Shown here piece after piece: positions 45,926-55,881 of a DNA stretch of 64,000 bases. The stretch is from Pseudorhodobacter antarcticus (GTDB taxonomy: Bacteria > Pseudomonadota > Alphaproteobacteria > Rhodobacterales > Rhodobacteraceae). Positions within the stretch are counted from its first letter, which is position 1. Each line of letters begins with the position of its first letter. Both the position numbers and the translations under genes were made by a program. Under the pieces are notes generated by a model. The model saw nothing but the letters and a program-made list of their open reading frames with translations, did no database searches and was not told the origin of the DNA. The DNA lies in assembly GCA_945860375.1 (NCBI GenBank), contig CAMAQR010000008.1, positions 1 to 64,000 of the forward strand, given 5' to 3'.

Positions 45926-47149
45926 ATGACCTACGACAAAGCGCTGGACGATGCGATTGGCCGTTTGCACGACGAGGGCCGCTATCGCACGTTTATTGAT
46001 ATCGAACGTCGCAAGGGACATTACCCGCAGGCGATCTGGCGCAGACCGGATGGGTCCGAGGCCGATATCACGGTCTGGTGCGGCAATGATTATCTTGGCA
46101 TGGGGCAGCACCCCGACGTTCTGGCCGCGATGCACGAGGCTTTGGACGCGACCGGGGCAGGGTCGGGCGGCACCCGCAACATCTCGGGCACCACGGTTTA
46201 CCACAAGCGGCTTGAGGCGGAACTGGCTGACCTGCATCACAAAGAGGCGGCCTTGGTGTTCACCTCGGCCTATATCGCCAATGACGCAACACTTTCGACG
46301 CTGCCGAAGCTGTTCCCCGGCCTGATCATCTATTCCGATGCGTTGAACCACGCCTCGATGATCGAAGGCATCCGCCGCAACGGTGGCGCGCGCCGGATTT
46401 TCCGGCACAATGACGTGGCCCATCTGCGCGAATTGCTGGCGGCGGATGATCCGGCCGCCCCCAAATTGATCGCGTTCGAGTCGATTTATTCGATGGATGG
46501 CGATTTCGGCCCGATCAAGGCCATTTGCGATGCGGCGGAGGAGTTCAACGCCCTGACCTATATCGACGAAGTGCATGCGGTGGGCATGTATGGCCCGCGC
46601 GGTGCAGGGGTGGCAGAGCGTGACGGCTTGATGCACCGGATCGACATTATCAACGGCACTTTGGCCAAGGCTTACGGTGTCTTTGGAGGCTATATTGCTG
46701 CAAGTGCGAAGATGGTCGATGCAGTGCGTTCCTATGCGCCGGGCTTCATTTTCACCACCTCTTTGCCCCCTGCGATTGCGGCTGGAGCGGCGGCCTCGGT
46801 GCGGGTGCTGAAGACCGCGCAACACCTGCGGGACGCGCAGCAGACCAACGCCCGTATCCTGAAGCTGCGGCTGCGCGCGATGGGCCTGCCGATCATCGAC
46901 TACGGGTCGCATATTGTGCCTGTTCATGTCGGCGACCCCATCCATTGCAAGATGCTGTCGGATATGTTGCTGGAACAGCACGGCATTTATGTGCAGCCAA
47001 TCAACTATCCCACGGTGCCACGCGGCACGGAACGGCTGCGGTTTACGCCCTCACCGGGGCACGATTCCGGCCAAATTGACCGGCTTGTCAAGGCGATGGA
47101 CGGGCTGTGGCAACATTGTGCGCTAAATCGCGCCGAGGTCTGTGCTTAG
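45926..47149 (+). CDS. hemA: 5-aminolevulinate synthase
   Basis: This PLP enzyme condenses glycine and succinyl-CoA to ALA, the first step of heme (and, where present, bacteriochlorophyll) synthesis in Alphaproteobacteria (the C4 Shemin route). The 407 residues carry [23 protein letters not shown], and the PLP-binding Lys248 in [13 protein letters not shown], the same number as in R. capsulatus HemA. AGGAG lies about 8 bases before the ATG. The FnrL box upstream implies oxygen control. Confidence 0.97.
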   Translation: MTYDKALDDAIGRLHDEGRYRTFIDIERRKGHYPQAIWRRPDGSEADITVWCGNDYLGMGQHPDVLAAMHEALDATGAGSGGTRNISGTTVYHKRLEAELADLHHKEAALVFTSAYIANDATLSTLPKLFPGLIIYSDALNHASMIEGIRRNGGARRIFRHNDVAHLRELLAADDPAAPKLIAFESIYSMDGDFGPIKAICDAAEEFNALTYIDEVHAVGMYGPRGAGVAERDGLMHRIDIINGTLAKAYGVFGGYIAASAKMVDAVRSYAPGFIFTTSLPPAIAAGAAASVRVLKTAQHLRDAQQTNARILKLRLRAMGLPIIDYGSHIVPVHVGDPIHCKMLSDMLLEQHGIYVQPINYPTVPRGTERLRFTPSPGHDSGQIDRLVKAMDGLWQHCALNRAEVCA

Positions 47150-47200
47150 GGTCTTTCTGCGCATGCAGAATCGCTTGCCCTGTGCTACTCAGTCCGCAAT

Positions 47201-48472
47201 ATGAAAAACATGAGTCGACGGTGGTGCGGCTCGGGGCAACGGGACAGCGATGGGGCGGATGGCATGATCGGGCGGAGGTTTAGAACTCCGGCGCCAGTCG
47301 AAGACAAACCCAAAGGGTTTGACGACTTCGATCTGCGTCTTGGCGATCTGATGCGTGGCGAACGTGCCACTTTGGGTAAATCCCTTCTGGATATTCAGCG
47401 GGAGTTGAAGATCAAGGCAACCTATATCGCTGCCATTGAAAACGCTGACGTTTCTGCCTTTGAAACCCCTGGATTCATCGCGGGCAATGTTCGGTCTTAC
47501 GCCCGATATCTTGGGATGGACCCGGATTGGGCCTTTGCAAAGTTTTGCCGCGAAGCGAATTTCGAGGTCGCGCATGGCATGTCTGCGGCGGCGTCTTCTG
47601 CTTCAATGACCGCTCTGCGCGCTCGCCAAAGTGCTGCTGAGGGTCGTGACGGGCTTTCCGATCTGAACCCGTCTTTCATTCCGCGCGCAGAAAGCGTGTT
47701 TGCCCGCGTTGAACCCGGCGCAGTCGGGTCGTTGGCGGTGCTGATCGCGTTGATTGGCGCTTTGGGGTATGGCGGTTGGTCTGTGTTGCAAGAAGTGCAA
47801 CGTGTGCAATTGTCTCCGGTGGATCAGGCACCCTTGGTGGTGGCCGAGTTGGACCCTCTGGCGGATGTGCAGGGCACAGCGCCGCTGACCCGCGCGCCTG
47901 TCGCCAATGATGTGGCGGCGGCTGAACTGCTGGCGGCCAATGGCGGTACGGCGGATCCGCTTGATCGCTTGTATCAACCACAGGCGCTGGATGTGCCAGT
48001 GCTGACCGCCCGTGATGGGCCGATTGCCGCGATAAACCCGCGCAATGCAGACGTCTTGCCTGCCGCTGTCGCGCAGGCTGAGGGTATTGCTGCCGCAGAT
48101 GACGCTGTGCAAGTCGTGGCCGATGCCAAGCCAGGCGTCGAAGTGCTGGCCGTGCGTCCGTCATGGGTGCGGGTGTCGGCCGCTGATGGCACCGTGCTGT
48201 TTGAGAAGATCCTGAATGCCGGCGAACGCTACGCAGTGCCGCCGCTGCAACAGGCGGCTGAATTGCGGTCGGGCAACTCGGGCTCAATCTACTTTGTGGT
48301 GAATGGCCAGACCTTTGGCCCCGCAGCCCCCGGCGCGCAGGTGATCAAGAATGTCGCCCTGTCGCCCGAGGCCTTGACCGCCGCCTACGCTGTTGCCGAT
48401 CTGTCCGGTGATGCCGCTCTGGCACAGTATGTGTCGGTTGTGGCGGATGCCGGCTCGGCTCCTGCCGAATAA
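47201..48472 (+). CDS. RodZ-like helix-turn-helix membrane protein
   Basis: A 423-residue bitopic protein. The cytoplasmic HTH domain (about 45-110, GERATLGKSLLDIQRELKIKATYIAAIE) is followed by one membrane helix (about 177-195), a long Ala/Val-rich periplasmic linker and a C-terminal DUF4115 domain (about 310-385, VRPSWVRVSAADGTVLFEKIL, RSGNSGSIYFVVNGQ). This is the architecture of RodZ, which links MreB to the wall machinery. ispG follows, as in E. coli. Homologues may begin at MIGRR (47264); neither start has a strong ribosome site. Confidence 0.87.
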   Translation: MKNMSRRWCGSGQRDSDGADGMIGRRFRTPAPVEDKPKGFDDFDLRLGDLMRGERATLGKSLLDIQRELKIKATYIAAIENADVSAFETPGFIAGNVRSYARYLGMDPDWAFAKFCREANFEVAHGMSAAASSASMTALRARQSAAEGRDGLSDLNPSFIPRAESVFARVEPGAVGSLAVLIALIGALGYGGWSVLQEVQRVQLSPVDQAPLVVAELDPLADVQGTAPLTRAPVANDVAAAELLAANGGTADPLDRLYQPQALDVPVLTARDGPIAAINPRNADVLPAAVAQAEGIAAADDAVQVVADAKPGVEVLAVRPSWVRVSAADGTVLFEKILNAGERYAVPPLQQAAELRSGNSGSIYFVVNGQTFGPAAPGAQVIKNVALSPEALTAAYAVADLSGDAALAQYVSVVADAGSAPAE

Positions 48473-48495
48473 AGTTCCGTTGAAATGACGCTGGA

Positions 48496-48525
48496 AAAGC
48501 CCCGCGGCGGTTGCTCCGGGGCTTT
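48496..48525 (+). terminator. Weak hairpin between rodZ-like gene and ispG
   Basis: The stem AAAGCCCCG/CGGGGCTTT with a 12-base loop is followed by only a short T-rich stretch. It may attenuate rather than stop transcription into ispG. Confidence 0.55.
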
Positions 48526-48566
48526 GGTCTGTTTATCTGTCGGACAACCCCGCGAAAGGCCGCATA

Positions 48567-49688
48567 ATGACCCACAATCCGATCCGCCCTTGGCGCAACA
48601 TATCGCGCCGTGTGTCGCGCCAGATCCGCGTTGGCAAGGTTCTGGTCGGTGGCGATGCGCCGATTTCGGTGCAGACCATGACCAACACCCTGACCACCGA
48701 TATCGCAGCCACGATTGAACAAATCCAACGCTGCGCGGTGGCGGGGGCGGACATTGTGCGGGTGTCCACGCCGGACCGCGAAAGCACCTTTGCGCTGCGG
48801 GAAATCGTGCGCGAAAGCCCGGTGCCGATCGTGGCGGACATCCATTTCCACTACAAACGCGCGATCGAGGCTGCCGAGGCGGGCGCTGCCTGCCTGCGCA
48901 TCAACCCCGGCAACATCGGTGATGCCAAACGCGTGGCCGAAGTGGTGCGCGCTGCCAAGGATCACGGCTGCTCGATCCGCATCGGCGTCAACGCCGGGTC
49001 GCTGGAAAAACACCTGCTCGACAAATACGGCGAGCCTTGCCCCGATGCGATGGTCGAATCCGGGCTGGACCATATCAAACTGTTGCAGGACAACGATTTT
49101 CACGAATACAAGATCAGCGTCAAAGCCTCTGATGTGTTCATGGCCGCTGCGGCGTACCAACAACTGGCCGACGCGACAGATGCGCCCATCCATCTGGGCA
49201 TCACCGAGGCCGGGGGGCTGGTGTCTGGCACGGTGAAATCGGCCATTGGCTTGGGCAATCTGCTGTGGTCAGGCATTGGCGATACCATTCGGGTGTCGCT
49301 GTCGGCCGATCCGGTGGAAGAGGTGAAGGTCGGCTTTGAAATCCTGAAAAGTCTTGGCTTGCGCCATCGCGGCGTCACCATCATCTCGTGCCCGTCTTGC
49401 GCAAGGCAGGGGTTTGACGTGATCAAGACCGTAACGGCGCTGGAAGACCGGCTGGCCCATATCACCACCAGCCTGAGCCTGTCGATCATCGGCTGTGTGG
49501 TGAATGGCCCGGGTGAGGCGCTGATGACCGATATCGGCTTCACCGGTGGCGGTGCCGGGTCCGGGATGGTCTATCTGGCCGGCAAGCAAAGCCACAAGCT
49601 GGGCAATGACGCGATGGTCGATCACATCGTCGCACTGGTGGAAAAGAAAGCGGCAGAGATTGAGGCGGCGGCGCTTGTTGAAGGCTGA
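48567..49688 (+). CDS. ispG: 4-hydroxy-3-methylbut-2-enyl diphosphate synthase
   Basis: IspG reductively opens MEcPP to HMBPP in the MEP isoprenoid pathway using a [4Fe-4S] cluster. The 373-residue protein has an N-terminal TIM barrel ([41 protein letters not shown]) and a C-terminal ferredoxin-reductase-like domain with cluster cysteines in SCPSCARQG and the third in [11 protein letters not shown]. Complete and normal length. Confidence 0.97.
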   Translation: MTHNPIRPWRNISRRVSRQIRVGKVLVGGDAPISVQTMTNTLTTDIAATIEQIQRCAVAGADIVRVSTPDRESTFALREIVRESPVPIVADIHFHYKRAIEAAEAGAACLRINPGNIGDAKRVAEVVRAAKDHGCSIRIGVNAGSLEKHLLDKYGEPCPDAMVESGLDHIKLLQDNDFHEYKISVKASDVFMAAAAYQQLADATDAPIHLGITEAGGLVSGTVKSAIGLGNLLWSGIGDTIRVSLSADPVEEVKVGFEILKSLGLRHRGVTIISCPSCARQGFDVIKTVTALEDRLAHITTSLSLSIIGCVVNGPGEALMTDIGFTGGGAGSGMVYLAGKQSHKLGNDAMVDHIVALVEKKAAEIEAAALVEG

Positions 49689-49718
49689 GACCGCGCAAAC
49701 GTGACGGATGCCTGCGCA

Positions 49719-49800
49719 TTCATCTTGGTCTAAATATCCCCGCCGGAGGCTCTTGTGGTTGGCCCAGAGCCTCCGGCGGGGATATTTAGACCAAGATGAA
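49719..49800. terminator. Perfect 35-bp inverted repeat (bidirectional terminator or dispersed palindrome)
   Basis: Left arm 49719-49753 and right arm 49766-49800 are exact reverse complements around a 12-base loop. The stem includes TTCATCTTGGTCTAAATAT followed by CCCCGCCGGAGGCTCT. It lies 30 bases after the ispG stop and 22 bases before the end of the convergent DsbA-like gene, so it can end both transcripts. Such a long perfect stem with no mismatch is unusual for a simple terminator. Confidence 0.9.
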
Positions 49801-49822
49801 ACCGCCGCACGATCCCGTGGGT

Positions 49823-50569
49823 TCAGCCGCGCTCGCCCGCCACGATCTGCCGCAGGCCGTCCAAGGGCACATAACCGCGCAGCAAGGTGCTATCGATCAC
49901 GAAGGTGGGGGTGCCGGAAATCTGCATGGTTTCGGCCAGCGCGTGGTTGGTGGCGATGACTTGTGTCACCTCATCGCTGGCCATTTTGATGATGATGGCG
50001 TCGGCGTCCAGACCCATGTCCGTGGCCAGCCGCCCCAGATTCTCGGCGTCGGGAGCGCCGCGCAGACCGATCAGGCCGTCATGCGCCTTCTTATAGGCAT
50101 CCGGTCCATGCAGTTGCAAAACCGCAATGGCAAAACGTGATGCCGTTACAGATTCCTCGCCAAGGATCGGAAATTCCTTCAGCACAAAGCGGATGTTGCC
50201 GTCCGACTTCACCAGTTCTTCAACCTCGGCAAAGGCTTTGCGGCAATAGCTGCAGCGGTAGTCCATGAATTCGACCACCGTCACGTCGCCATCAAGATTG
50301 CCACCCACCCAGCTGATGCCATCATTGAAAATAAGGTCCTTGTTGTCGGCCAGAACCTGTTGGTCGCGGTTTGCCGCCGCTTCCTCTTCGCGCCCTTGCA
50401 GAACGTTCATTGCCTCGACGATGACGTCCGGGTTTGCCAGCAGATAGGCCTTCACTTCGGCCTGAAACGCCGTGCGTTCGGCATCGGTCATATCGGCCAG
50501 ACCTTCGGCCAAGGTGGGGGTGGCCAACAGGGTGGCGGTCGCCAGCAGGGCGGCAAGCAAGGAACGCAT
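49823..50569 (-). CDS. DsbA family thiol-disulfide oxidoreductase
   Basis: A 248-residue exported thioredoxin-fold protein with a signal peptide (about 1-21), a helical N-terminal extension (about 25-75, ScsC/Com1-like), and a thioredoxin domain with the redox motif CSYC (106-109) and a cis-Pro loop in SGTPTFVID. It probably acts as a periplasmic disulfide oxidase or isomerase; the extension resembles oligomerising ScsC-type proteins. It converges on ispG across the long inverted repeat. Confidence 0.9.
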   Translation of the reverse strand: MRSLLAALLATATLLATPTLAEGLADMTDAERTAFQAEVKAYLLANPDVIVEAMNVLQGREEEAAANRDQQVLADNKDLIFNDGISWVGGNLDGDVTVVEFMDYRCSYCRKAFAEVEELVKSDGNIRFVLKEFPILGEESVTASRFAIAVLQLHGPDAYKKAHDGLIGLRGAPDAENLGRLATDMGLDADAIIIKMASDEVTQVIATNHALAETMQISGTPTFVIDSTLLRGYVPLDGLRQIVAGERG

Positions 50570-50673
50570 GAATAACCTCGGGTGGGGCGCGGGCTTGACG
50601 CGGGCGGCGCGCGGTGGACTATGACGCCCAAAGCGCGCTTTGGACGATGACGCGCGACAATAGGGGCAGGGCT

Positions 50674-51828
50674 ATGGATAGATCAAGCAGGGGTCAGGTT
50701 GATCCCTTCATTGTGATGGATGTGATGGCAGAGGCCCGCGCATTGGAAGCGCAGGGGCGGCGGATCATCCATATGGAGATCGGCCAACCCGCCACGCCGG
50801 CCCCTGCTGGTGCCCGCAAGGCCTTGGCGCAGGCGTTGGACCATGACGCTTTGGGCTATACCGTGGCGCTGGGTTTGCCGCAGTTGCGTGCGGGCATCGC
50901 GGCGCTGTACCGCCGCTGGTATGGCGTCGATCTGAACCCTGACAGGGTGATTGTGACCGCGGGGTCATCGGGGGCGTTTCTGTTGGCCTTTACCGCGCTT
51001 TTCGATGCGGGCGACCGGGTGGGGATGGGCGAGCCGGGCTATCCGTCTTATCGCCAGATTCTGAAGGCGCTTTCCTTGGTGCCGGTGGGCATCCCTACGG
51101 CGTCGGAAAATCGGCTGCAGCCGGTGCCGTCTGATCTGCAAGGCATTGATCTGAAAGGGTTGATTGTCGCATCCCCCGGTAATCCTTCTGGCACTATGCT
51201 GTCGCGTGCGGCCTTGGCGGACCTGATCGCGCATGCGGATCAGCGCGGCATCAGCTTTGTATCGGACGAGATTTACCACGGGTTGCACCACGCAGACCGT
51301 GCGGTGTCGGCGCTGGAAATCACCGATCAGGCCTATGTGATCAATTCTTTCTCCAAGTATTTCAGCATGACAGGCTGGCGCGTTGGCTGGATGGTGGTGC
51401 CGGAAGACCACATTCGCACGGTCGAACGACTGGCGCAGAACATGTTCATCTGCCCGCCCCATGCCAGCCAGATTGCGGCATTGGCGGCGCTCGATTGTAT
51501 CGAAGAACTGGAGGCAAACCGCGCCACTTACGCCGCCAACCGGGCGCTGTTGCTGGCGGATTTGCCCGGTGCAGGGTTTGCCAAGATTGCGCCGCCGGAC
51601 GGTGCCTTTTACATCTATGCCGATGTGGCGGACCTGACCAACGACAGTCTGTCCTTTGCCCGCGAGTTGCTGCACGGTGCGGGTGTGGCCGTCACACCGG
51701 GCCTCGATTTCGACCCCAAACGCGGCCATCAGACCTTGCGGTTTTCCTATGCGGGGGCCACGGCGGATTTGATCGAGGGCTTGGCGCGGCTGACCGATTA
51801 CATGAAAAATCGCCCCACGCAGGGGTGA
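50674..51828 (+). CDS. Pyridoxal-phosphate-dependent aminotransferase (class I/II)
   Basis: A 384-residue fold-type I aminotransferase. Residues include Tyr/Pro in GEPGYPSYRQ, Asn in PGNPSGT, Asp-Tyr in SDEIYHGL, the PLP-binding Lys228 in NSFSKYFSMTGWR, and the C-terminal substrate Arg in LRFSYA. Aspartate- or aromatic/alanine-type substrates are possible and cannot be separated by eye. ATG 50674 is preceded by AGGGGCAGGG; the extended frame upstream is not used. Confidence 0.9.
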   Translation: MDRSSRGQVDPFIVMDVMAEARALEAQGRRIIHMEIGQPATPAPAGARKALAQALDHDALGYTVALGLPQLRAGIAALYRRWYGVDLNPDRVIVTAGSSGAFLLAFTALFDAGDRVGMGEPGYPSYRQILKALSLVPVGIPTASENRLQPVPSDLQGIDLKGLIVASPGNPSGTMLSRAALADLIAHADQRGISFVSDEIYHGLHHADRAVSALEITDQAYVINSFSKYFSMTGWRVGWMVVPEDHIRTVERLAQNMFICPPHASQIAALAALDCIEELEANRATYAANRALLLADLPGAGFAKIAPPDGAFYIYADVADLTNDSLSFARELLHGAGVAVTPGLDFDPKRGHQTLRFSYAGATADLIEGLARLTDYMKNRPTQG

Positions 51829-51866
51829 GTTTACATTGCCGTGGCTTTGAGGATAATCGCCGCAAC

Positions 51867-53078
51867 ATGAGCATATTACACCAAGTTTTGGCGACAATCG
51901 CGGCGATGACCCTGCTGGCTTTGCCCATGGGCGCGCAGGACCTGTCGGCACTGGCGCGGTTGAATCCGACGCAATCGCAGATCACGGATGCAGGGCAGAG
52001 CCTGTCAGTGACGCTGGCGCTGTCGCAGCCGGTGCCGTGGCGGGTGCGGCTGTTGGATGGCCCGCCGCGTCTGGTGCTGGACTTCCGTGAGGTGGACTGG
52101 ACAGGCCTTGCCGAAATGCCGGTGGACAGCGAGGCGCTGCTGGGTCTGCGCGCGGGCGTGTTTCGGCCCGGTTGGTCGCGGCTGGTGATGGAACTGGCCG
52201 GGCCCATGCGGGTGGTGTCGGCCGAAATGGCGACCGATGCCGGTGCCACTGTCACTGTGCAGCTTGACCCTGCTTTGCAAGTCGACTTCGCAGCGCAGGC
52301 GGCGCTGCCCGAGCCCGCTGCTTGGGCGCTGCCGAAAGCCGTGGACCTGCCTGCGCCTGCGGCCAAAGGGGTGGGACCGCTGATTGTGGTGCTGGACCCG
52401 GGCCATGGCGGCATTGATCCGGGCGCCGAACGTGGCGGCCAAACCGAGGCCAACCTGATGCTGACCTTCGCGCGCGAGTTGAAAGAGACCTTGCTGCGCG
52501 ATGGTGATTTCGCAGTGGTCATGACGCGGGAAAGCGATGTTTTTGTGCCGCTGGAGGAACGAATCTCTATCGCCCGCGCGGCGGGCGCGCATCTGTTCTT
52601 GTCACTGCACGCCGACGCCTTGGCCGAAGGGGAGGCGTCAGGGGCCACGCTTTACACCCTGTCCGATGACGCCAGTGACGAGGCCGCCGCCACCTTGGCT
52701 GAACGCCATGACCGCGATGATCTGCTGGCCGGCGTCGATCTGACCGAGGCCGATGATCTGGTGGCCGCCGTTTTGATGGACATGGCCCGCACCGAAACCA
52801 CGCCGCGCATTGACCGGCTGGCAGCGGCATTGGAAACGGCGATAAAGGCTGCCGGGCTGAAAATGCACCGCCACGCGCGCCAGAACGCAAGCTTTTCGGT
52901 GCTGAAATCGCCCGATATCCCGTCGGTGCTGGTGGAATTGGGGTTTTTGTCATCCGAACGCGATCTGGCGCGGTTGCGGGATGCGGACTGGCGGGCCCGG
53001 ATGACGGCGGCTTTGCGGGACGGGATAAAGGCCTGGGCGGCAGAGGATGCAGCGTTGCAGGCTTTGCCCTTGAAATGA
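51867..53078 (+). CDS. N-acetylmuramoyl-L-alanine amidase (AmiC-type)
   Basis: A 403-residue exported Zn amidase that splits septal peptidoglycan between MurNAc and the stem peptide. It has a signal peptide (about 1-23), an AMIN domain (about 28-125) for septal localisation, and an Amidase_3 domain (about 175-395) with DPGHGGIDPGA, SLHADA and VLVELGFLSS carrying the metal ligands and catalytic Glu. The ribosome site GAGGA lies rather far (14 bases) upstream. The PBP1a gene follows, the usual Rhodobacteraceae order. Confidence 0.92.
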   Translation: MSILHQVLATIAAMTLLALPMGAQDLSALARLNPTQSQITDAGQSLSVTLALSQPVPWRVRLLDGPPRLVLDFREVDWTGLAEMPVDSEALLGLRAGVFRPGWSRLVMELAGPMRVVSAEMATDAGATVTVQLDPALQVDFAAQAALPEPAAWALPKAVDLPAPAAKGVGPLIVVLDPGHGGIDPGAERGGQTEANLMLTFARELKETLLRDGDFAVVMTRESDVFVPLEERISIARAAGAHLFLSLHADALAEGEASGATLYTLSDDASDEAAATLAERHDRDDLLAGVDLTEADDLVAAVLMDMARTETTPRIDRLAAALETAIKAAGLKMHRHARQNASFSVLKSPDIPSVLVELGFLSSERDLARLRDADWRARMTAALRDGIKAWAAEDAALQALPLK

Positions 53079-53190
53079 TGCGCGGGGCTCCGCCACTGGT
53101 CACGAGATTGCGCTTCTGTGTTTTGACCTTTCTGCGCGCAGCCGTGTATAAGGCCGCGTGCGCGCAGTGCGTGCGATTAGGGGTAGCGGC

Positions 53191-55746
53191 GTGGTCAGGT
53201 TTATCGGGTCTTTCTTTGGGGCCATTTTCACGACAATCACCTTGGGCCTTTTGTTCGGGGCGTTGACCATTGGCGGCATTTTCTGGATGTACTCCGAAGG
53301 CCTGCCCAGCCACGAAAGCCTTGCGCAATACACCCCCCCGACCATCAGCCGGATTTATTCCGGAGAGGGGCGCATCATCGATGAATTCGCGCAGGAACGC
53401 CGCCTGTTCGTGCCGGTCGAGGATATTCCAGATCTGGTGCAGCAGGCTTTTGTCTCCGCCGAAGACAAGCATTTCTACAGTCACAAGGGCTATGACGTCA
53501 CCAGCATGTTGGCGGCATTCCGCGATGCGATTGTGTCGCGCGGGTCGAACGTGCGGGGTGCGTCCACCATCACCCAACAGGTGATGAAAAACTTCCTGCT
53601 GGACGGATCGCGCAACGTTGAACGCAAGGTCAAGGAAATCATCCTGGCCTCGCGGTTGGAAGAAACCTTGTCGAAGGACAAGATCCTTGAGCTATACCTG
53701 AACGAAATTTTCCTCGGCCAGAACTCGTATGGCGTTGCCGCTGCCGCCCAGACCTATTTCAACAAATCGCTGGAAGATCTGGCCCCGCATGAGGCCGCGA
53801 TGCTGGCGGCGATGCCGCAAGCGCCCGGCAAATACAACCCGGTGACTGCGAAGGAACGGGTCACGGAACGGCGCAACTATGTGCTGCGTGAGATGTGGCA
53901 GAACGGCTATATCGAAGAGGCGACCTATCTTTCGGAAAAGGAACTGCCGCTGGCTTCGGTGCAGAACGGCGACTATGTGCCGTACCGCGAAAGCCTGCCG
54001 CCGCGCGATTACTTCACCGATGAAATCCGCCGTCAGCTTTCTGGCACCTTTGGTGAGGAAGAATTCTTCGGCGGTGGTCTGACCATCCGCGCCACCGCCG
54101 ACCCCGAAATGCAGGCGATTGCGGCCCGCGCCTTGCGCCGAGGGCTTGAGAAATATGACCGCGGTCAAGGCGTTTGGCGCGGCACTGGCAAGGCCGTTGC
54201 GGCGGACCAGCTGGGGGCCGAAGCGGATTGGCGCGCGGCATTGGCCGCTGTCACAGACCTGCCGCGCGACGTTGAGGGCTGGAGGGCCGCCGTCGTGCTG
54301 GAACTGGGCGAAGACACGGCACGGCTCGGGATTGAGGGCCCGGTTGAACAAGACCCGATCCTCCCGGCCGAGGATGTGACCTGGGCCCGCAAGCGGCTGG
54401 CGGATGGCAAGCTGTCCAAGAAGGCCCGCGTGCCGTCTGACCTGTTGTCGGTCGGTGATGTCGTGATGGTGCGCGCCCTGGTCAATGACGACGACGACAG
54501 CTTTGTCCGCTGGACCTTGCGGCAGGTGCCAGAGGTGCAGGGCGGCTTCATGGCGATGGACGTCAACACCGGCCGCGTGATCGCGATGCAGGGCGGTTTC
54601 AGCTATATGGCCTCGGTGTTCAACCGCGCGACGCAAGCAACGCGCCAACCGGGGTCGTCGTTCAAGCCCTTCGTCTATGCGGCGGCATTGGACAGCGGTT
54701 TCACCCCGGCCACGATCGTGGTCGACGCTCCGATTGAGATCGAGACGCCGCAGGGCCTTTGGACGCCCAAGAATGCGACCAATAAATTCTATGGACCAAC
54801 GCCTTTGCGCACCGGGATCGAACAGTCGCGCAACCTGATGACCATCCGCATCGCGCAGGAAATTGGCATGGAAACCGTGGCGGGTTATGCGGAAAAGTTT
54901 GGCGTCTACAAGCCGATGAATCCGTTTCTGGCCAACGCCTTGGGTGCACAGGAGACAACGCTTTTCAAGATGGTTGCCGCCTATGCCATGTTCGCCAATG
55001 GCGGCGAGCGGGTTGAACCCACGCTGGTGGACCGTGTGCAGGACCGCTTTGGTGCGACCATCTACCGCCATGACCAGCGCAAATGCGAGGACTGCAATTC
55101 ACCGCGTCTGGACAAGGGCGCGGGCGTCAGGATCACCTCGAACCGCGAAAGGGTGATGGACGCCATCACCGCCTATCAGCTGACCTCGATGATGGAGGGG
55201 GCCATTCAGCGGGGCTCGGGATCGGGTGTCAAGCTGCCGGTTCCGGTGGCGGGCAAAACCGGCACCACCAATGACGCCAAGGACGTGTGGTTCATTGGCT
55301 ATACATCCACCATTGTGGCCGGTTGCTACATGGGCTTTGACCAACCCCGCAGCTTGGGCGAAGGCGCTTATGGCGGCACCCTTTGCGTGCCGATCTTCCA
55401 AGAGTTCATGAAAGAGGCCGTGAAGAAGTTCGGCGGCACCAAGTTCAGTGTTCCGCCGGGCGGCTATTTCCAGAAGATCGACCGCTTTAGCGGCGCGAAA
55501 TTGCCCGACAGCGCCGCTGGCGACAACGTGATCTCGGAATATTTCCGCGAGGGTGAAGAGGTGCTGTTCGGTCTGGACGCGCTGGTGGATGGCGGCTTTA
55601 CCATGGGGTCGAACCTGCCGCTGTTTGCCTATGGCGAAAGCGATGGGGGGGAACAGGTCGACACTGTGACCACTTCGGATGGTCAGACCAAATCGGTGCC
55701 AAAGAAGGCTGATTACGGCACGCTGTCTTCGGGTGGCCTTTACTAG
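53191..55746 (+). CDS. mrcA: Penicillin-binding protein 1A (bifunctional)
   Basis: A class A PBP of 851 residues that polymerises glycan chains and cross-links stem peptides. It has an N-terminal membrane anchor, a GT51 domain (SAEDKHFYSHKG, ASTITQQVMKN), an inserted OB-like domain typical of PBP1a, and a transpeptidase with nucleophile Ser489 (SSFK), an SRN motif in EQSRNLM and KTGT at 689-692. The GTG at 53191 (MVRFIGSFFG) has TAGGGG 6-7 bases upstream and fits the family better than GTG 53158. Confidence 0.95.
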   Translation: MVRFIGSFFGAIFTTITLGLLFGALTIGGIFWMYSEGLPSHESLAQYTPPTISRIYSGEGRIIDEFAQERRLFVPVEDIPDLVQQAFVSAEDKHFYSHKGYDVTSMLAAFRDAIVSRGSNVRGASTITQQVMKNFLLDGSRNVERKVKEIILASRLEETLSKDKILELYLNEIFLGQNSYGVAAAAQTYFNKSLEDLAPHEAAMLAAMPQAPGKYNPVTAKERVTERRNYVLREMWQNGYIEEATYLSEKELPLASVQNGDYVPYRESLPPRDYFTDEIRRQLSGTFGEEEFFGGGLTIRATADPEMQAIAARALRRGLEKYDRGQGVWRGTGKAVAADQLGAEADWRAALAAVTDLPRDVEGWRAAVVLELGEDTARLGIEGPVEQDPILPAEDVTWARKRLADGKLSKKARVPSDLLSVGDVVMVRALVNDDDDSFVRWTLRQVPEVQGGFMAMDVNTGRVIAMQGGFSYMASVFNRATQATRQPGSSFKPFVYAAALDSGFTPATIVVDAPIEIETPQGLWTPKNATNKFYGPTPLRTGIEQSRNLMTIRIAQEIGMETVAGYAEKFGVYKPMNPFLANALGAQETTLFKMVAAYAMFANGGERVEPTLVDRVQDRFGATIYRHDQRKCEDCNSPRLDKGAGVRITSNRERVMDAITAYQLTSMMEGAIQRGSGSGVKLPVPVAGKTGTTNDAKDVWFIGYTSTIVAGCYMGFDQPRSLGEGAYGGTLCVPIFQEFMKEAVKKFGGTKFSVPPGGYFQKIDRFSGAKLPDSAAGDNVISEYFREGEEVLFGLDALVDGGFTMGSNLPLFAYGESDGGEQVDTVTTSDGQTKSVPKKADYGTLSSGGLY

Positions 55747-55881
55747 AGCGGGTTTTTTCACTCTGAATCAGATTGAAGGAAATCCGAGACAAGTAGAGCT
55801 GGTGACTGTTGCACCAGCCACCCGCTTGCCGACCGCCGTCCCCCACGATATGACCCCGCCTAAGCCGTTGAAGGAACCATC

